Below, piece after piece: positions 1 through 9,283 of a stretch of DNA of 46,763 nt (positions are counted from its first letter, which is position 1; every line of letters starts with the position of its first letter). Under the pieces are notes generated by a model, which saw nothing but the letters and a program-made list of their open reading frames with translations, was not told the DNA's origin and searched no databases. Both the position numbers and the translations under genes were made by a program. Source of the DNA: Fragilaria crotonensis (taxonomy: Eukaryota; Bacillariophyta; Fragilariophyceae; Fragilariales; Fragilariaceae); contig JAKSYS010000507.1 of the NCBI GenBank assembly GCA_022925895.1, positions 1-46,763 of the forward strand, in the 5' to 3' direction.

Positions 1-1991
1 TGCATTGAAATGACGTCACTTGCCCATTCGTTCGGGTAGAAGTCTCTGATAGACTACCAGTACAAGCGTACTGTAACAAGTAATCGTTTACATGATGTAT
101 GAGGACATCCATTGATGGGATTAACAACGCATCGAGTACCAGTATCGTACTCGGGTACTCGGAGTACTTGTTGTACTACTTCGAATAACTCAGTACGTCG
201 ACGCTAGTATTACCTGGTCTCGTATTTTATTTCGAGAAGAAGGCCAACTGACACCTGCAGGGGTTCAAGACAAGGCAGCAGGCAATCTGATATCCAAGAT
301 TGTCAGGGGAGTTTTACACTGATACAATATTTTCTCTGATGACACCATTTTGTGGATTTACATGCGTGTGCCCCAAGTCTGATGAGCTGTACTCTTTGAA
401 GTTGAAGGCAGAGGATGCCTCCCAGGGCTCTTGCGATTCATCCAAGAGTCAGGTGTCCTGGGATGCCTGATTTCATAACAGATAGTGCTTTGGAGCAGAC
501 GAGAAGGAGGCAGCATAGACATGAAGTTGTTGTAGAATATCAGATCTGCTGAAAGATGCAAACTCAGAATTACAGCCCAGCATGCCAGAACAACTAGCAA
601 TCAAACATGGGATTTCATGATTCATCCTGCAATCAGAGGGATTTCCAAAGAGTTCTTGGTGCTTCTGGGACAAACAATCTGCTGGGACAAGAAAGCTGAT
701 GGCATAAAACACTCCAATCTGCAATGGCCAAGTTCCGACTGCAGAAAGGCAGGCTTGAGATGGCAACAAGTCTGAGATCATGAGGTATGGCCAGATCAGT
801 TGGCATTTACAGGTACACTGCATGCTGGACCACAACAGCGAGACAATGCTTGGGTACAGTGAAGTGAATCAGAAGTGGCAACTACCATTGGACACGAGTG
901 CTGTCGATCTCTTGTCTCCCATTTGTGAGTTCAACGCTCTTTCTGGTTGGTAACGAGATCAAAAACACTCAGCACATAATCAAGGTACTACTAAAGCACT
1001 TTGTTGACAAGCAAGAAGAAGTAGTGGAGAAGAACAAAATTGGCGAAAGCAAGCGTTAGACAGAAGTCAAACTGCTGACTTGTGAGGATGGATATCAGGT
1101 TAAGTCAGATAGTAGTAGATATCATGCCAACTTGGTGGGAAAAGGTGATCCAGAATCTTTGGCCTTTTGTGAGGTACAGCATGAAAGAACTGGCCCCAAA
1201 GGAACCATTTGTAAGCCATTGAGGAAGAGAATCCATCCTCCAGCATATCATCAATGTCCTTCACAACAACCAAGTAACAGGAATTGGCCAAATTCTTGTT
1301 CCATAACCTACCTTGTTCCTATTGCCAACAACATCCTCAAATCCAATGACCTCCTGGAGCCCATGGTCCATGCCATTGAGACGTTGTGCAGCAACGTCGA
1401 CATCAGCCATGTTTCTGTGATGGTAGTATTCATCATTTTTTAGTACAGTGCATCATGCCAGTACTGCAGTATTCAATCAGTACATACTAGCTGCTGGGAG
1501 ATGAAAACAAATTAATCCCGGTTCACTCGTCGGCCAATCCAGTAAGGCCTTTCTCCAGTACTCGTACCTGTAGAAAGTACCATTGTTCTCGACTATGATA
1601 TGTCATGATGTCATGTGCTTGCTGGCTATTGCGGCTATATGGAGTCGCTATGGAGTATGATGTACAGTATATGGAATGCAGCATATGTTCCTTGTAGTGA
1701 CACGTGCAAGTACTACAGTACTCGAGTACGGGTATGGCGCATATATTCAAAGTCTGAAGGGCAGGGCAACTCTATGATACCAATACACAGTATTACGTGT
1801 AGGTGCTAGTATAGTCGTAATTTGTATGTCGTTGACTGGGTACAAGTACTCGTAGCTCGTAGCAGAACATGGGGGAGTCTCGGGATATGCATGCAAGATA
1901 AATCCCAGATTTTAGTAGAGAACCATCAACTGCTCAAAACTCGGCGATCACGAAACTAGAATCAACAAAGTCATCAGGAGCATAAGAACAA
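1..1991. other. No supported gene; unrecognised minus-strand reading frames
   Basis: I see no recognisable family here. Two minus-strand stretches look mildly coding. One spans about 1420 down to 1100: it starts MADVDVAAQRLNGMDHG, meets a possible splice donor (gtaggt) after VVGNRNK, and a second frame continues through KDIDDMLEDG to PPSWHDIYYY. The other is an open frame at 835-473, rich in Cys and hydrophobic residues. Neither has a domain I can name, and the frames do not join cleanly, so they are more likely remnants of a mobile element than genes. The rest is rich in palindromic GTAC words such as agtactcgagtact. Confidence 0.35.
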
Positions 1992-2500
1992 ATGACGCCG
2001 ATGATGAAGAATCTTTCCTTTCGCATGTTGAGACGTGCGCCTCCGCTTTCGGTGAGTTCGGTTTCGACGGGGTCAAATGTAGTCACTGTGTTTGTATCAT
2101 GCGTTTTGTGATTGTCGTCGTCATCATGCCCTCTGACGGTGGATCTATAAACAAACATGCGCCATCTCTGATCCTTGCAAAATGGTGCCCCGCTCTCACT
2201 CTCTCACGCATTATAATTTCATTTCCTTGTTACTGCAACAAAATCAAGTTTGGTCGTCGATTCCATTCCCCTTTTGACTCTTCCAATAAGCGAGTCGTTG
2301 TTGAGAAACCCAGTATCGTCTCATTCGTCATTCCAATCGCTGCAGCTACAACAGCTACAACAGGAATGACGATTCTGTTGTTGCAATACAAGGTTTCTGA
2401 AACCATCGAACTGTACATCCAACTCGTGCGAGTCTTGATCATTCAACAAAAGCTATTGGAGGAGAGGATAAAGAAGTTGGAGGAGGAGCAAAAGAGTTAG
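1992..2500 (+). CDS. Small putative mitochondrial membrane protein with C-terminal coiled coil (two exons)
   Basis: Proposed join: exon 1 1992-2051 (20 codons), intron 2052-2248 (gtgagt...aatcaag, 197 nt), exon 2 2249-2500, giving 103 residues. Seen: exon 1 (start MTPMMKNLSFRMLRRAP) is short, basic and free of acidic residues, and with the following FGRRFHSP it reads like a mitochondrial presequence. Residues about 42-67 form a hydrophobic, Ala/Thr-rich, possible membrane segment. The last 25 residues (LLEERIKKLEEE) are a heptad-like charged helix. The exon-2 frame is kept in the second copy at 9.4 kb, where differences are mostly conservative and the indels are multiples of three, so it is probably real coding sequence. 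I do not recognise the family. It lies tail to tail with a bL20 3' fragment, the same arrangement as around 9.4-10.7 kb. The intron is a prediction from splice consensus and frame only. Confidence 0.55.
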
Positions 2501-2993
2501 TCTCGTAACTACGTTTGGTGCTTGGTTTATGGTCAAGGCGTAATGACATTTTGTGAGACCCTTCCTCATCCAACATGCCATTGTGTGCTCTAGCAGCGCT
2601 GTCGGAGCCATGATAGTATCTTGTCAGGTGAATAGCAAAAAGTTGGAGAAACTGTGACACGTGTGTGTGCAGGGAGAACGCTAGCAAAAAAAGAGGCTGG
2701 ACTTGATAAACAAGGAGACATTAACATTCGTTTCCTCATTATAATCTTGTTACCCACTATATATAGTTCTACCAGCAGGTGTTCTTCATCGCTTTTTCCA
2801 ACTAGAATAATAGTATCCATCCTCGACCTCTCCATCTTCCAGAATTTGCTCATTTTGACTTACATCTTCATCACTTGCTGCTGTTGCTGTTGTTGCATCT
2901 TGACAACATCGACAACTGCCTTGAACGAAAATGGTTCATTCGCTGCCAACTCCGACAAGACTTTACGATTCAACGTAATGTTGGCATCCTTCA
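2158..2993. repeat. Segmental duplication, copy 1 (partner 9284-10093)
   Basis: From about 2158 (gcgccatct...gatccttgcaaaatggtg) to 2993 (ttggcatccttca) this DNA aligns along its length with 9284-10093. The left edge falls inside the intron of the small gene at 1992-2500. The right edge is sharp: after ttggcatccttca the two copies diverge at once. The block holds exon 2 of the small gene plus the 3' end of the bL20 gene in tail-to-tail order. Confidence 0.8.
2860..2993 (-). pseudogene. 3' fragment of mitochondrial ribosomal protein bL20 gene
   Basis: Read on the minus strand this gives the last 43 or so residues of the bL20 protein encoded at 9963-10744: KDANITLNRKVLSELAAN, then FKAVVDVVKM, a Gln run one residue longer than in the intact copy, and the same VMKM end before the stop at 2860-2862. 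The homology stops abruptly at 2993, so the transit peptide, the RNA-binding N-terminal region and the intron are all missing. No start codon or promoter can serve it. It is a non-functional by-product of the duplication. Confidence 0.8.
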
Positions 2994-3008
2994 ATTGCTG
3001 GAGCTGGT

Positions 3009-3408
3009 GTGTTGATGACCGAGGCAACAATGGAACAACTTATGACTAAGCTGTGTTTTGGCGATGGCAACAATGATGATACAATCTGCTATGATGATCA
3101 GTTCCTATATGGTGTTAACCGCTACCAAGGCTTGCTTGTTTCTTCGTCAGGAGTACCACCATCGGCATCAGCTGCTGTCAATTCACCATTAGGCACCAGT
3201 ACTGTCGACGCTGCTCCTATGCTTGAATTGTCGATTCCACCGATGCTCCATCGACAGGGCAAAATGCATATTTATGTGGGAAGCAAAGGGATCAATTGAC
3301 AAAGCACTCTTGTGCAGAAAGGCGCCTGCCAACAACGAGACTCCTATTTCCGGAAGGACGTTGCTGAGACTAGCAAAGGAAGTCTTGTGCAACTGCAAGA
3401 AGTTATAG
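3009..3408 (+). other. Unrecognised reading frame with one frame break
   Basis: An open frame at 3009-3299 (MLMTEATMEQLMTKLCFGDG, later a Ser/Ala/Pro-rich stretch and SIPPMLHRQGKMHIYVG) appears to continue in the frame of 3223-3408 (GSIDKALLCRKAPANNE to LLRLAKEVLCNCKKL). Residue use looks coding-like on both sides and the two frames overlap at the GSKG/AKG codons near 3283-3290, which suggests one frameshift in a former gene. It begins directly after the duplication breakpoint at 2993, so its 5' part may have been lost there. I cannot assign a family. Confidence 0.2.
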
Positions 3409-3532
3409 CACGAATCGTAGATTGTTTCCTGACGCCCCTGGTTTCCGTGCGCCAATGATATTCGCAAATCGGGTTATCCAGACTAATTTATGTTTTGGGT
3501 CGAAAAATGGCATGTTGCACAATAGTCTGGAC

Positions 3533-4303
3533 TATGGGTGGACTCTACTATAAATGGGGGACTCGTCCAGGCCTACGGACTATTCTCTTGGACGGCGTCC
3601 GGGGGTGGTTCAACAGTCCTGAACCTGCGCTGTATCAGCTGGAAACGGCAATTTATGACGACGAGTATGAACGCCTTATCGTCCAACAAAACAGGATCGG
3701 GTGGAAACATATCTTCCTTGGAAGATTCAGCTGTGAGTGGGCTGATTTGCAGGATGCTCATTATGTCACGAGGCCGAACTACAACTCCAAGAAAAGTCGA
3801 AAAGGGGCCAAGTGGCAAGTTGCTATCATTGGGCGTTTGTGGGATGATTGGTATCTATTGTGGGAGAGTCGGAATAATGATTTACATGGCGCGAATGCGC
3901 AGCAGCATGCAGTGTTGGAGCGTCAGAGAGCTGTACAAACGCTACGAGAGTTGTATGCATTACGAAACCACTATGAGCCGTCTGTTCAGGAACTATTGAT
4001 GGACGACGTCCGAGAGCATGAGGCGAAGTCCACGTGGCACATCAAAACCTGGTTACAGCTCAACGAATCAGTTCTGAGGACAAGTATGCAGCGGGCGACG
4101 AGACGGGCTATAGCGGGAATGAAGACGATTAAGTCGTATTGGAATATGCATTAAGGCAGAAGGATCACCTCTATGGATGTGCGGTCTAGCTTACTACCAG
4201 GCTACGGTCGCACCGTGTGAGTCGTGTGTTCATATATCCAGGACATAACGGCAGCACGTTAAATTAGATTTGGTGTTTTTTTTTTTTATGGGTGGACTCT
4301 ACT
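3533..4303 (+). mobile_element. 5'-truncated non-LTR retrotransposon (LINE) with 17-bp target-site duplication
   Basis: The 17-bp direct repeat tatgggtggactctact occurs at 3533-3549 and 4287-4303. Between them, 3550-4286 contains the 3' end of a retroelement ORF, a roughly 120-nt 3' tail and a run of T just before the second repeat. A long direct target repeat, 5' truncation and a homopolymer 3' end are the signature of target-primed reverse transcription. The target was a copy of the inverted repeat described at 3411-4997: removing the insert restores its continuation into agactaaatactgtacc. The tail (aaattagatttggtg plus T run) resembles the end of the larger LINE at 34433-36652 (ataattagtttacg plus T-rich). 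Confidence 0.75.
3550..4154 (+). pseudogene. LINE polyprotein, C-terminal domain only
   Basis: The frame is open from the target-site junction to the stop at 4152-4154 (about 200 residues) with no internal stop, so the insertion is probably young. It shows a pattern shared with the C-terminus of the LINE at 35392-36510: QNRIGW (QHRIGW there), then WESRNNDLHG (WTARNEVLHS there), then LRELYALR, and a basic C-terminal helix. RT, RNase H and zinc-knuckle parts are absent through 5' truncation. An open frame also runs upstream to 3495, but that part is target DNA and not the element. Confidence 0.65.
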
Positions 4304-4390
4304 CTAGACTAAATACTGTACCAGGTGTACTCTATTTGGGTGAAAAAAATTTCGCCTACCCCCGAGCTACGCGGGTGGAGCAGAGTCCCA

Positions 4391-4857
4391 GTGTAGCTAC
4401 CAGTGCATGACATCTGAGATAAAAACGATACCCGAACCCGCAGCCGGCCGATTTTTCGCAGAGGCTTATGGCCGCAGCCGGCCGTATGCCGATACGTTGG
4501 CCCGGCCGTACCCGTCCGCAGTCCGACAGTCCCTGCCCGCGCTGGGCCGCTGCAGGACTGTCACTGCCCGTACCCGTACCCGGCCGCAGTCGCACGGAAG
4601 TACAGTACGTAGTAGAAACCTAGTACACAGTACTTTACTAACAGTACGTAATCACCAACCACCGTAACCGTGAAAAAATGACAGGTGATCTGCCCTTGAC
4701 CCGCGATGGGCCGAACAGTGATAGGAATCGACCGGAGCCGGCCGGAACCGGCCGGGACCTAAATACACGGACCGCAGCCGCCCGAAATCACGGCCGGCCC
4801 ACGGTTTCCGGCCGGCTGCGGCTAACGGGCCCCGATGTCATGCACTGGTAGCTACAC
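4391..4857. mobile_element. GC-rich MITE with 24-bp perfect terminal inverted repeats
   Basis: gtgtagctaccag...gacatc at 4391-4414 is exactly matched by its reverse complement at 4834-4857 (24 of 24). The 467-bp interior is unusually GC-rich with many CCGGCCG/gcagccggccg words near both ends, unlike the AT-richer surroundings. No protein is encoded. I could not settle a target-site duplication, so the superfamily is open. It sits between the two arms of the inverted repeat at 3411-4997. Confidence 0.7.
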
Positions 4858-5369
4858 CGGGTACAGTATTTAGTCTGGTCCAGACTATTGTGCAACACTC
4901 CATTTTTTGACCCCAAACATAAATTAGTCTGGATCGGCCAATTTGCGAATATTGGCGCACGGATACCAGGGACGTCAGGAAACACATCTATGATTCGTAC
5001 TATTAGCGATTCAGAAGCCAAATGAAAAAAACCGACTTTTTATGATGCCCTTATGGCGAAAATTAGTTTCAAACATATATTAGTCTGGACCACAGTATTT
5101 AGGAATCCAGGCTATTTGCCCATCCAGACTAAATACTGTACCCGGTGTACTTGCTCAAGGGGCCCCAGGCCCAGTATGATACTCCTGTATGATAGTCATA
5201 GTGCGTGACTACAATTACCAGCTCGGAAAAAGACCGTGATGAGCTAAGAGCATGAACACCGGTAGCGCTATTTTCTGATTTCGGTCAGATCTGACCGAAA
5301 AATCGTAAAATTATAACCACCGGTTGGGCATGATACGCTACATTGTAACTTTTGCGACGCAATTTTTCT

Positions 5370-5421
5370 GACCAAATGCTATTCCAATGTCCACATGTAG
5401 ACGTTGGAATAGCGTTTGGTC
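5370..5421. repeat. 18-bp inverted repeat (hairpin-forming)
   Basis: gaccaaatgctattccaa (5370-5387) pairs with ttggaatagcgtttggtc (5404-5421), 17 of 18 positions, across a 16-nt loop. It lies in the left subterminal part of the 28-bp-TIR element and is likely part of its structure and not a terminator. Confidence 0.6.
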
Positions 5422-5684
5422 ACCAAATGTCAGATTGTATCTTGTCGAAATATGTCCTATTCGACTAGTTCGATTGCAGCATTTCCTCTATTTGATCACT
5501 TCAATTGACTTGCTTTCATCAATCGTGCGATCGTGCGCCGTATGTCATATCTTGGGAAGGATGCAAAAAACGAAAACCGACACCAATCAACATGTGGATG
5601 TTCTTTTCCTCCCCTGTTAGACGACAATGTCTTCAGCCCTGAAGTTTGGCATACATTTTGCACGCCAACCAGGTACCCCATCGA

Positions 5685-6032
5685 CGATGGGGTGCTTAAC
5701 TTAGGCGATCTGGCCAAAGCGCCTACCAGCGCCTAAAAAAGTTAAATTTAGGCGCTTTGTCGAAGTCTTATTTAGGCGCTGGGGTTAGGGGTTAGGGTTA
5801 CGGTACAGTGCCCTATGCCAGTACTACTCTGAGTACTAACAAGCAAGCCCACAGTAGTTCCTTATTGTGCTACTGGTACCGACTACTGGTTATAGTACTA
5901 GTGTCTACTGTATATAAAAATATAAACAGCATAAATACCTTTATCTTCGTTTAATTTTGGCGCTTTGCCGAAGTCCAATTTAGGCGATTATGCTCGTAAC
6001 GGTAGGCGCGCGCCTAACTTTTAGCACCCCTG
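5685..6032. mobile_element. hAT-like MITE with telomere-like internal motif
   Basis: Ends: ggggtgcttaacttaggcg (5689-5707) against the complement of cgcctaacttttagcacccc (6011-6030), an imperfect 19-20 bp TIR. Flanks cccatcga (5677-5684) and cccatcgt (6033-6040) may be an 8-bp target duplication with one mismatch. The interior repeats the word ttaggcgcttt and holds ggggttaggggttaggg at 5780-5796. It resembles the larger element at 31405-31976, which has gcgccttaa words and ccctaacccctaaccc. Confidence 0.5.
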
Positions 6033-6062
6033 CCCATCGTCCATCGTCTTCTGCTCCTGTAG

Positions 6063-7289
6063 TGTCTAGCCTCCCGACGGGGTTAATTAACCCCGTATTT
6101 GCACATCACAAAAATCGTTCGCTACTACGTGCAAATCTGCCGTTCGAATGGAAACTTGGTCAGTGGCTCAAGGACCCCATGATTGTGCATGCCGTCAAAG
6201 CCCAGTATCTGTATATTGTTTTTCATCGAGAAACAAGAGTTTTTCTGAATCGATTTTCTTGATCCTCTGATTTTTTCCTGTCATTTCTGATTTAGACTAG
6301 CAGTAGAAATAATACCCGATTCTACGTAAAACTCACTATTCTGACACTCCTTTTGGCCTGCGGTTTGTTTACGCTCATGTCGAATTCAACCAAAAGTAAG
6401 GTGACTATTGTGTGTCAAATACATTGAAGTATTGCATCTAAACATGAAACTTGTCGGGCGGTCAATATTTAAGCGACAGCAATCAATTAGAGAACGACAT
6501 CAAACCAGAAAAAAAAATGCAGAAGAATCGTGTAGAAAAAATACCAAAGTCTACGAAGGAGTAGGTGGTTTCGAATCCCCAGGTTTTACATAGTTCTCAT
6601 CTACATATAGAAAAAGCTGAAGTGATCATCATCTTCAGTATACCTTCAATGGTGATGAAGTACTCAGGACATTTGACCAGCTTGAAGAATTCACAAGTAT
6701 AGGTTGATCGGAAAAAGGAACCCCAACGGACAATTTCCACGCAGAAATCGTGTAGAATTTGTACCAAGCGTTGGAAAAAAATTCTCTACTTTGACAGATT
6801 TTGAATTAAGAGTCAGAAGATGATTTCGAAGCGCTCGGCTTAAGGAGTGAGGATGCCAGATACTTCGAAAAGTTGTCGGTCACCGGTCACGCAGTACTGT
6901 TTTTCCAACGTCTCAATTTGGCTTTGCAGAGTTGAATGAATTTGGACTTCAAAAAAAAAACTGTTTTGAAGTTACGTAGAACCTCTACCACACTCTACGC
7001 ACGTTTGCATACCTTTAGTCAGAAACTGATCGGGGATGAAAGGACGAAGTATCGCGCTTTTCTTTCACATCAGTGACTTCCACTGAAAACAAAGAAAAGG
7101 AATATGGATCAAATGGATGCACTTAAGTATCGTCATCTTGCAACATAGATGACTGCAATTGGAGCACTTTTTTCTGTGGCCCGTGGTATTAAATGTACAG
7201 AAAAGCGTCTTGCACACGTACGAAAATGACGGGGTTAATTAAGGCAATTGACGGGGTTAATTAACCCCAAGGCTCCGGGAGGCTAGACA
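6063..7289. mobile_element. Element with 14-bp TIRs and ggggttaattaacccc subterminal palindromes
   Basis: tgtctagcctcccg (6063-6076) and cgggaggctagaca (7276-7289) are perfect inverted repeats. Just inside both ends lies acggggttaattaacc, a self-complementary word (6077-6096; twice near 7228-7266). The bases gtag precede the left end (6059-6062) and, once the MITE at 7291-7611 and its duplication are removed, also follow the right end (7619-7622), so a 4-bp target duplication is possible. No transposase is seen; the interior carries no convincing reading frame. Confidence 0.6.
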
Positions 7290-7619
7290 GCAGAGACGGG
7301 AATTTCAAACCCAGCCCACCCAAACCCACGGCCCACCCAAACCCATTGGGTTAAGGGTGGGTTTTGGGTGAGCTCAGGATTTCATGGGTGGGTCTGGGTG
7401 GGCCGGCAAATCATAGCAAAAAATGACAGTAGATGTTTGCTACCGGTAGTAGTAGAACCATGTACTCCAGTACTCCCTACTGGGTTTGGGTGGGTTTGGG
7501 TAGGTCTTGGTAGATCGTATGGGTTCTGGGTGGGTTTGGGCTGGTACTTCCGTGAACGTAGCTTTACGTGGGTACCCATGGGTTTGATGTTTTCAGAAAT
7601 TCCCGTCTCTGCTAGACAG
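7283..7619. mobile_element. hAT-type MITE with 16-bp TIRs and 8-bp target duplication
   Basis: The 8-bp direct repeat ctagacag flanks it at 7283-7290 and 7612-7619. The element itself is 7291-7611 (321 bp) and begins cagagacgggaatttc, ending with the exact complement gaaattcccgtctctg. An 8-bp duplication plus CAGAG-type ends is the classic hAT signature. The interior consists mostly of G-rich (gggtttgggtgg) and C-rich runs. It landed in the right terminus of the 6063-7289 element, which dates that one as older. Confidence 0.8.
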
Positions 7620-8167
7620 TAGTGGTACTCGTACCAGGTACAATACTTGTACTCATGATAACTTCGAGACAAGATACTCGTACGACGAGAGACGACAGTG
7701 CCCACAAACGACGGAGTGAAGTAGGGATCATATTTCGGGTACTTGTACTGGTATTGTAATTAGGCGCGCGTCCGACCTTAGTATTTTTGGGCACGGGTCC
7801 GCGCCAGTTTTTGAATCTGACCAAAAAATAGCGTTACGGGTGTGGGATAGGACCCACATAGGACACTTCCGAAATATCCAAAATATAGGTTTCTAAAGAC
7901 ACCTTAAGTTTCTAAAGACCCTACAAAATAGCGCTACCGGTGTGCATGCTCTAAAACCCTGCTCACATTACGAGTTGCGACTACGTAGTACAAGTACTCT
8001 ACATACGCATCATACACTTTGTACTTTGTATACTACTCTATTTGTAAAAATAGGACATGGGACTGGTCACGAGGTGTACGACCAGCAACTCAACTGGATG
8101 ATATTTGTCCAACACGGTGTTGGTTCATCAGCGCTCTGAAACAAAGCCTGAAACAAAGCCTGCCAGC

Positions 8168-9079
8168 ATGAGACTGCGCGCTGCGCTGCTTTCCCTCCTC
8201 CTCATGGTGCTGGTCAGTCTTTACCAAGGAGAATGGAGCTTGTCTTTGACATCGCAATGCTCGAAAGAACCGATGGAGGATGACTTCCGATTGGCCTTGA
8301 GGGAGAGCTTGGGATTCTTTAATGACATTCGTGCGGATCAGTGGCAAGCACTAAAGGCAATCACCAAGGGGCGGATTCATCATTCCAAGGGCCACTCTGC
8401 AGGCACCCCAGTTGAGGCCACTTTTTATCAAATGAACTGGGATCCTGATTTCTCGTGTCTGTTGGAAAATAGTGTTGGTCAAGTTGGTTCTGACGGGCAC
8501 AAGTGGGTTTGTGACCCTCATCGCCTCAGGGGCAAGACGGATTGTTTGGTCTACAGCGTCGGTAGCAATGGAAATTTCGATTTTGAAGTGGATCTGCAAA
8601 GCATTGCACCCAATTGTGAGATTCATGTCTTTGACCCATCCGATCACACGCAAGGGATGATACGCGCGGGACTCAACGGGACCAACTACCATGCATGGGG
8701 CATCAAGTCTAGCTACGACAAAGACAAAAATCTGTCGAGAACTGAGTATTCAGATGAGATGGACAGAGCGCTCGCAAGTCTGGCCTTTAAGACCCTTGCA
8801 GAGACTGTGGAGAATCTAGGTCATCAAAGTCGTAGGATTGATATCTTCAAGATTGATTGCGAGGGCTGCGAATGGTCGACCTATAAGGATTTCCTGAAGC
8901 AGGACCTTAGACAGATACTGGTTGAAGTGCACAGCGTAAGCCAAGTCACACCTCAGTTCTTTGATGATTTGCACAATGAGGGCTACGTGATTTTTCACAA
9001 GGAACCAAACATCCAATGGTCGGGTGGAAAATGCACCGAGTTTTCGTTTCTCAAGTTGGCACATGAGTACTTCCAGTGA
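8168..9079 (+). CDS. METTL24-like (Methyltransf_22 family) membrane-anchored methyltransferase
   Basis: 303 residues from the ATG at 8168; this start gives a basic N-terminus followed by a strongly hydrophobic stretch (ALLSLLLMVLVSLY), a signal peptide or type II anchor, so the protein probably acts in the secretory pathway. The in-frame codons back to 8105 are polar and weaken that signal. Family marks: KWVCDPHRL, then CLVYSVGSNGNFDFEVDL (the AdoMet-binding glycine motif of METTL24-type proteins), EIHVFDPSDHT (acidic residue after the second strand), IDIFKIDCEGCEW and ILVEVHSVS, ending in FSFLKLAHEYF. The substrate is unknown; sugar or small-molecule methylation is possible from FkbM-type relatives. 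A single exon with no breaks. The TIR of the 5247-7952 element ends only 215 bp upstream of the start. Confidence 0.8.
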   Translation: MRLRAALLSLLLMVLVSLYQGEWSLSLTSQCSKEPMEDDFRLALRESLGFFNDIRADQWQALKAITKGRIHHSKGHSAGTPVEATFYQMNWDPDFSCLLENSVGQVGSDGHKWVCDPHRLRGKTDCLVYSVGSNGNFDFEVDLQSIAPNCEIHVFDPSDHTQGMIRAGLNGTNYHAWGIKSSYDKDKNLSRTEYSDEMDRALASLAFKTLAETVENLGHQSRRIDIFKIDCEGCEWSTYKDFLKQDLRQILVEVHSVSQVTPQFFDDLHNEGYVIFHKEPNIQWSGGKCTEFSFLKLAHEYFQ

Positions 9080-9283
9080 AGGACGTCATCTCCAGCGTAC
9101 ATTATGGGTTTCTAATGATTGTGGTGTTTGCTCCTCCCGCACTGCGTGCTTGCAATACATTTGCCGTGCGATGAATGCCGATAGCATTACAGTAAAAGTA
9201 GTTGTTACCACGTTTCACATACGTTTGACATTACCTTTCACCAGGTGGTCTGCCATATTATTGTTCCTCCACAGGTACAAAAT

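Larger units (their letters stand above)
3411..4997. repeat. Inverted repeat pair, about 120 bp arms
   Basis: 3411-3532 and the reverse complement of 4878-4997 are closely similar, with small differences. Shared words include gtttcctgacg, ccgtgcgccaat, atccagactaatttatg and gttgcacaatagtctgg. The similarity carries on outward from the LINE insertion as agactaaatactgtacc (4305-4323; complement in 4862-4880; again near 5131-5150). The pair encloses a LINE fragment and a MITE. It is either a large fold-back element or two copies of one repeat in opposite orientation. Confidence 0.7.
5247..7952. mobile_element. Composite element with 28-bp TIRs enclosing other elements
   Basis: agagcatgaacaccggtagc...tttt at 5247-5274 matches the reverse complement of 7925-7952 at 27 of 28 positions. 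A related second motif lies inside each end: ctgacc with a g/cgct/ttatt word near 5369-5385, and ctgaccaaaaaatagcgtta near 7817-7836. No transposase is visible in the 2.7 kb. The enclosed DNA consists largely of other elements (about 5685-6032, 6063-7289, 7291-7611), so the outer TIRs probably mark an old DNA transposon or MITE that was later filled by insertions. Confidence 0.6.

Noticed and set aside
3495..3549. Start of the 3495-4154 frame as a gene start
   Set aside because: This part is target DNA before the LINE junction at 3550; the frame is open there by chance.
6540..6600. Possible tRNA B box (ggtttcgaatcccc)
   Set aside because: Loop length is wrong and no matching acceptor stem lies upstream.
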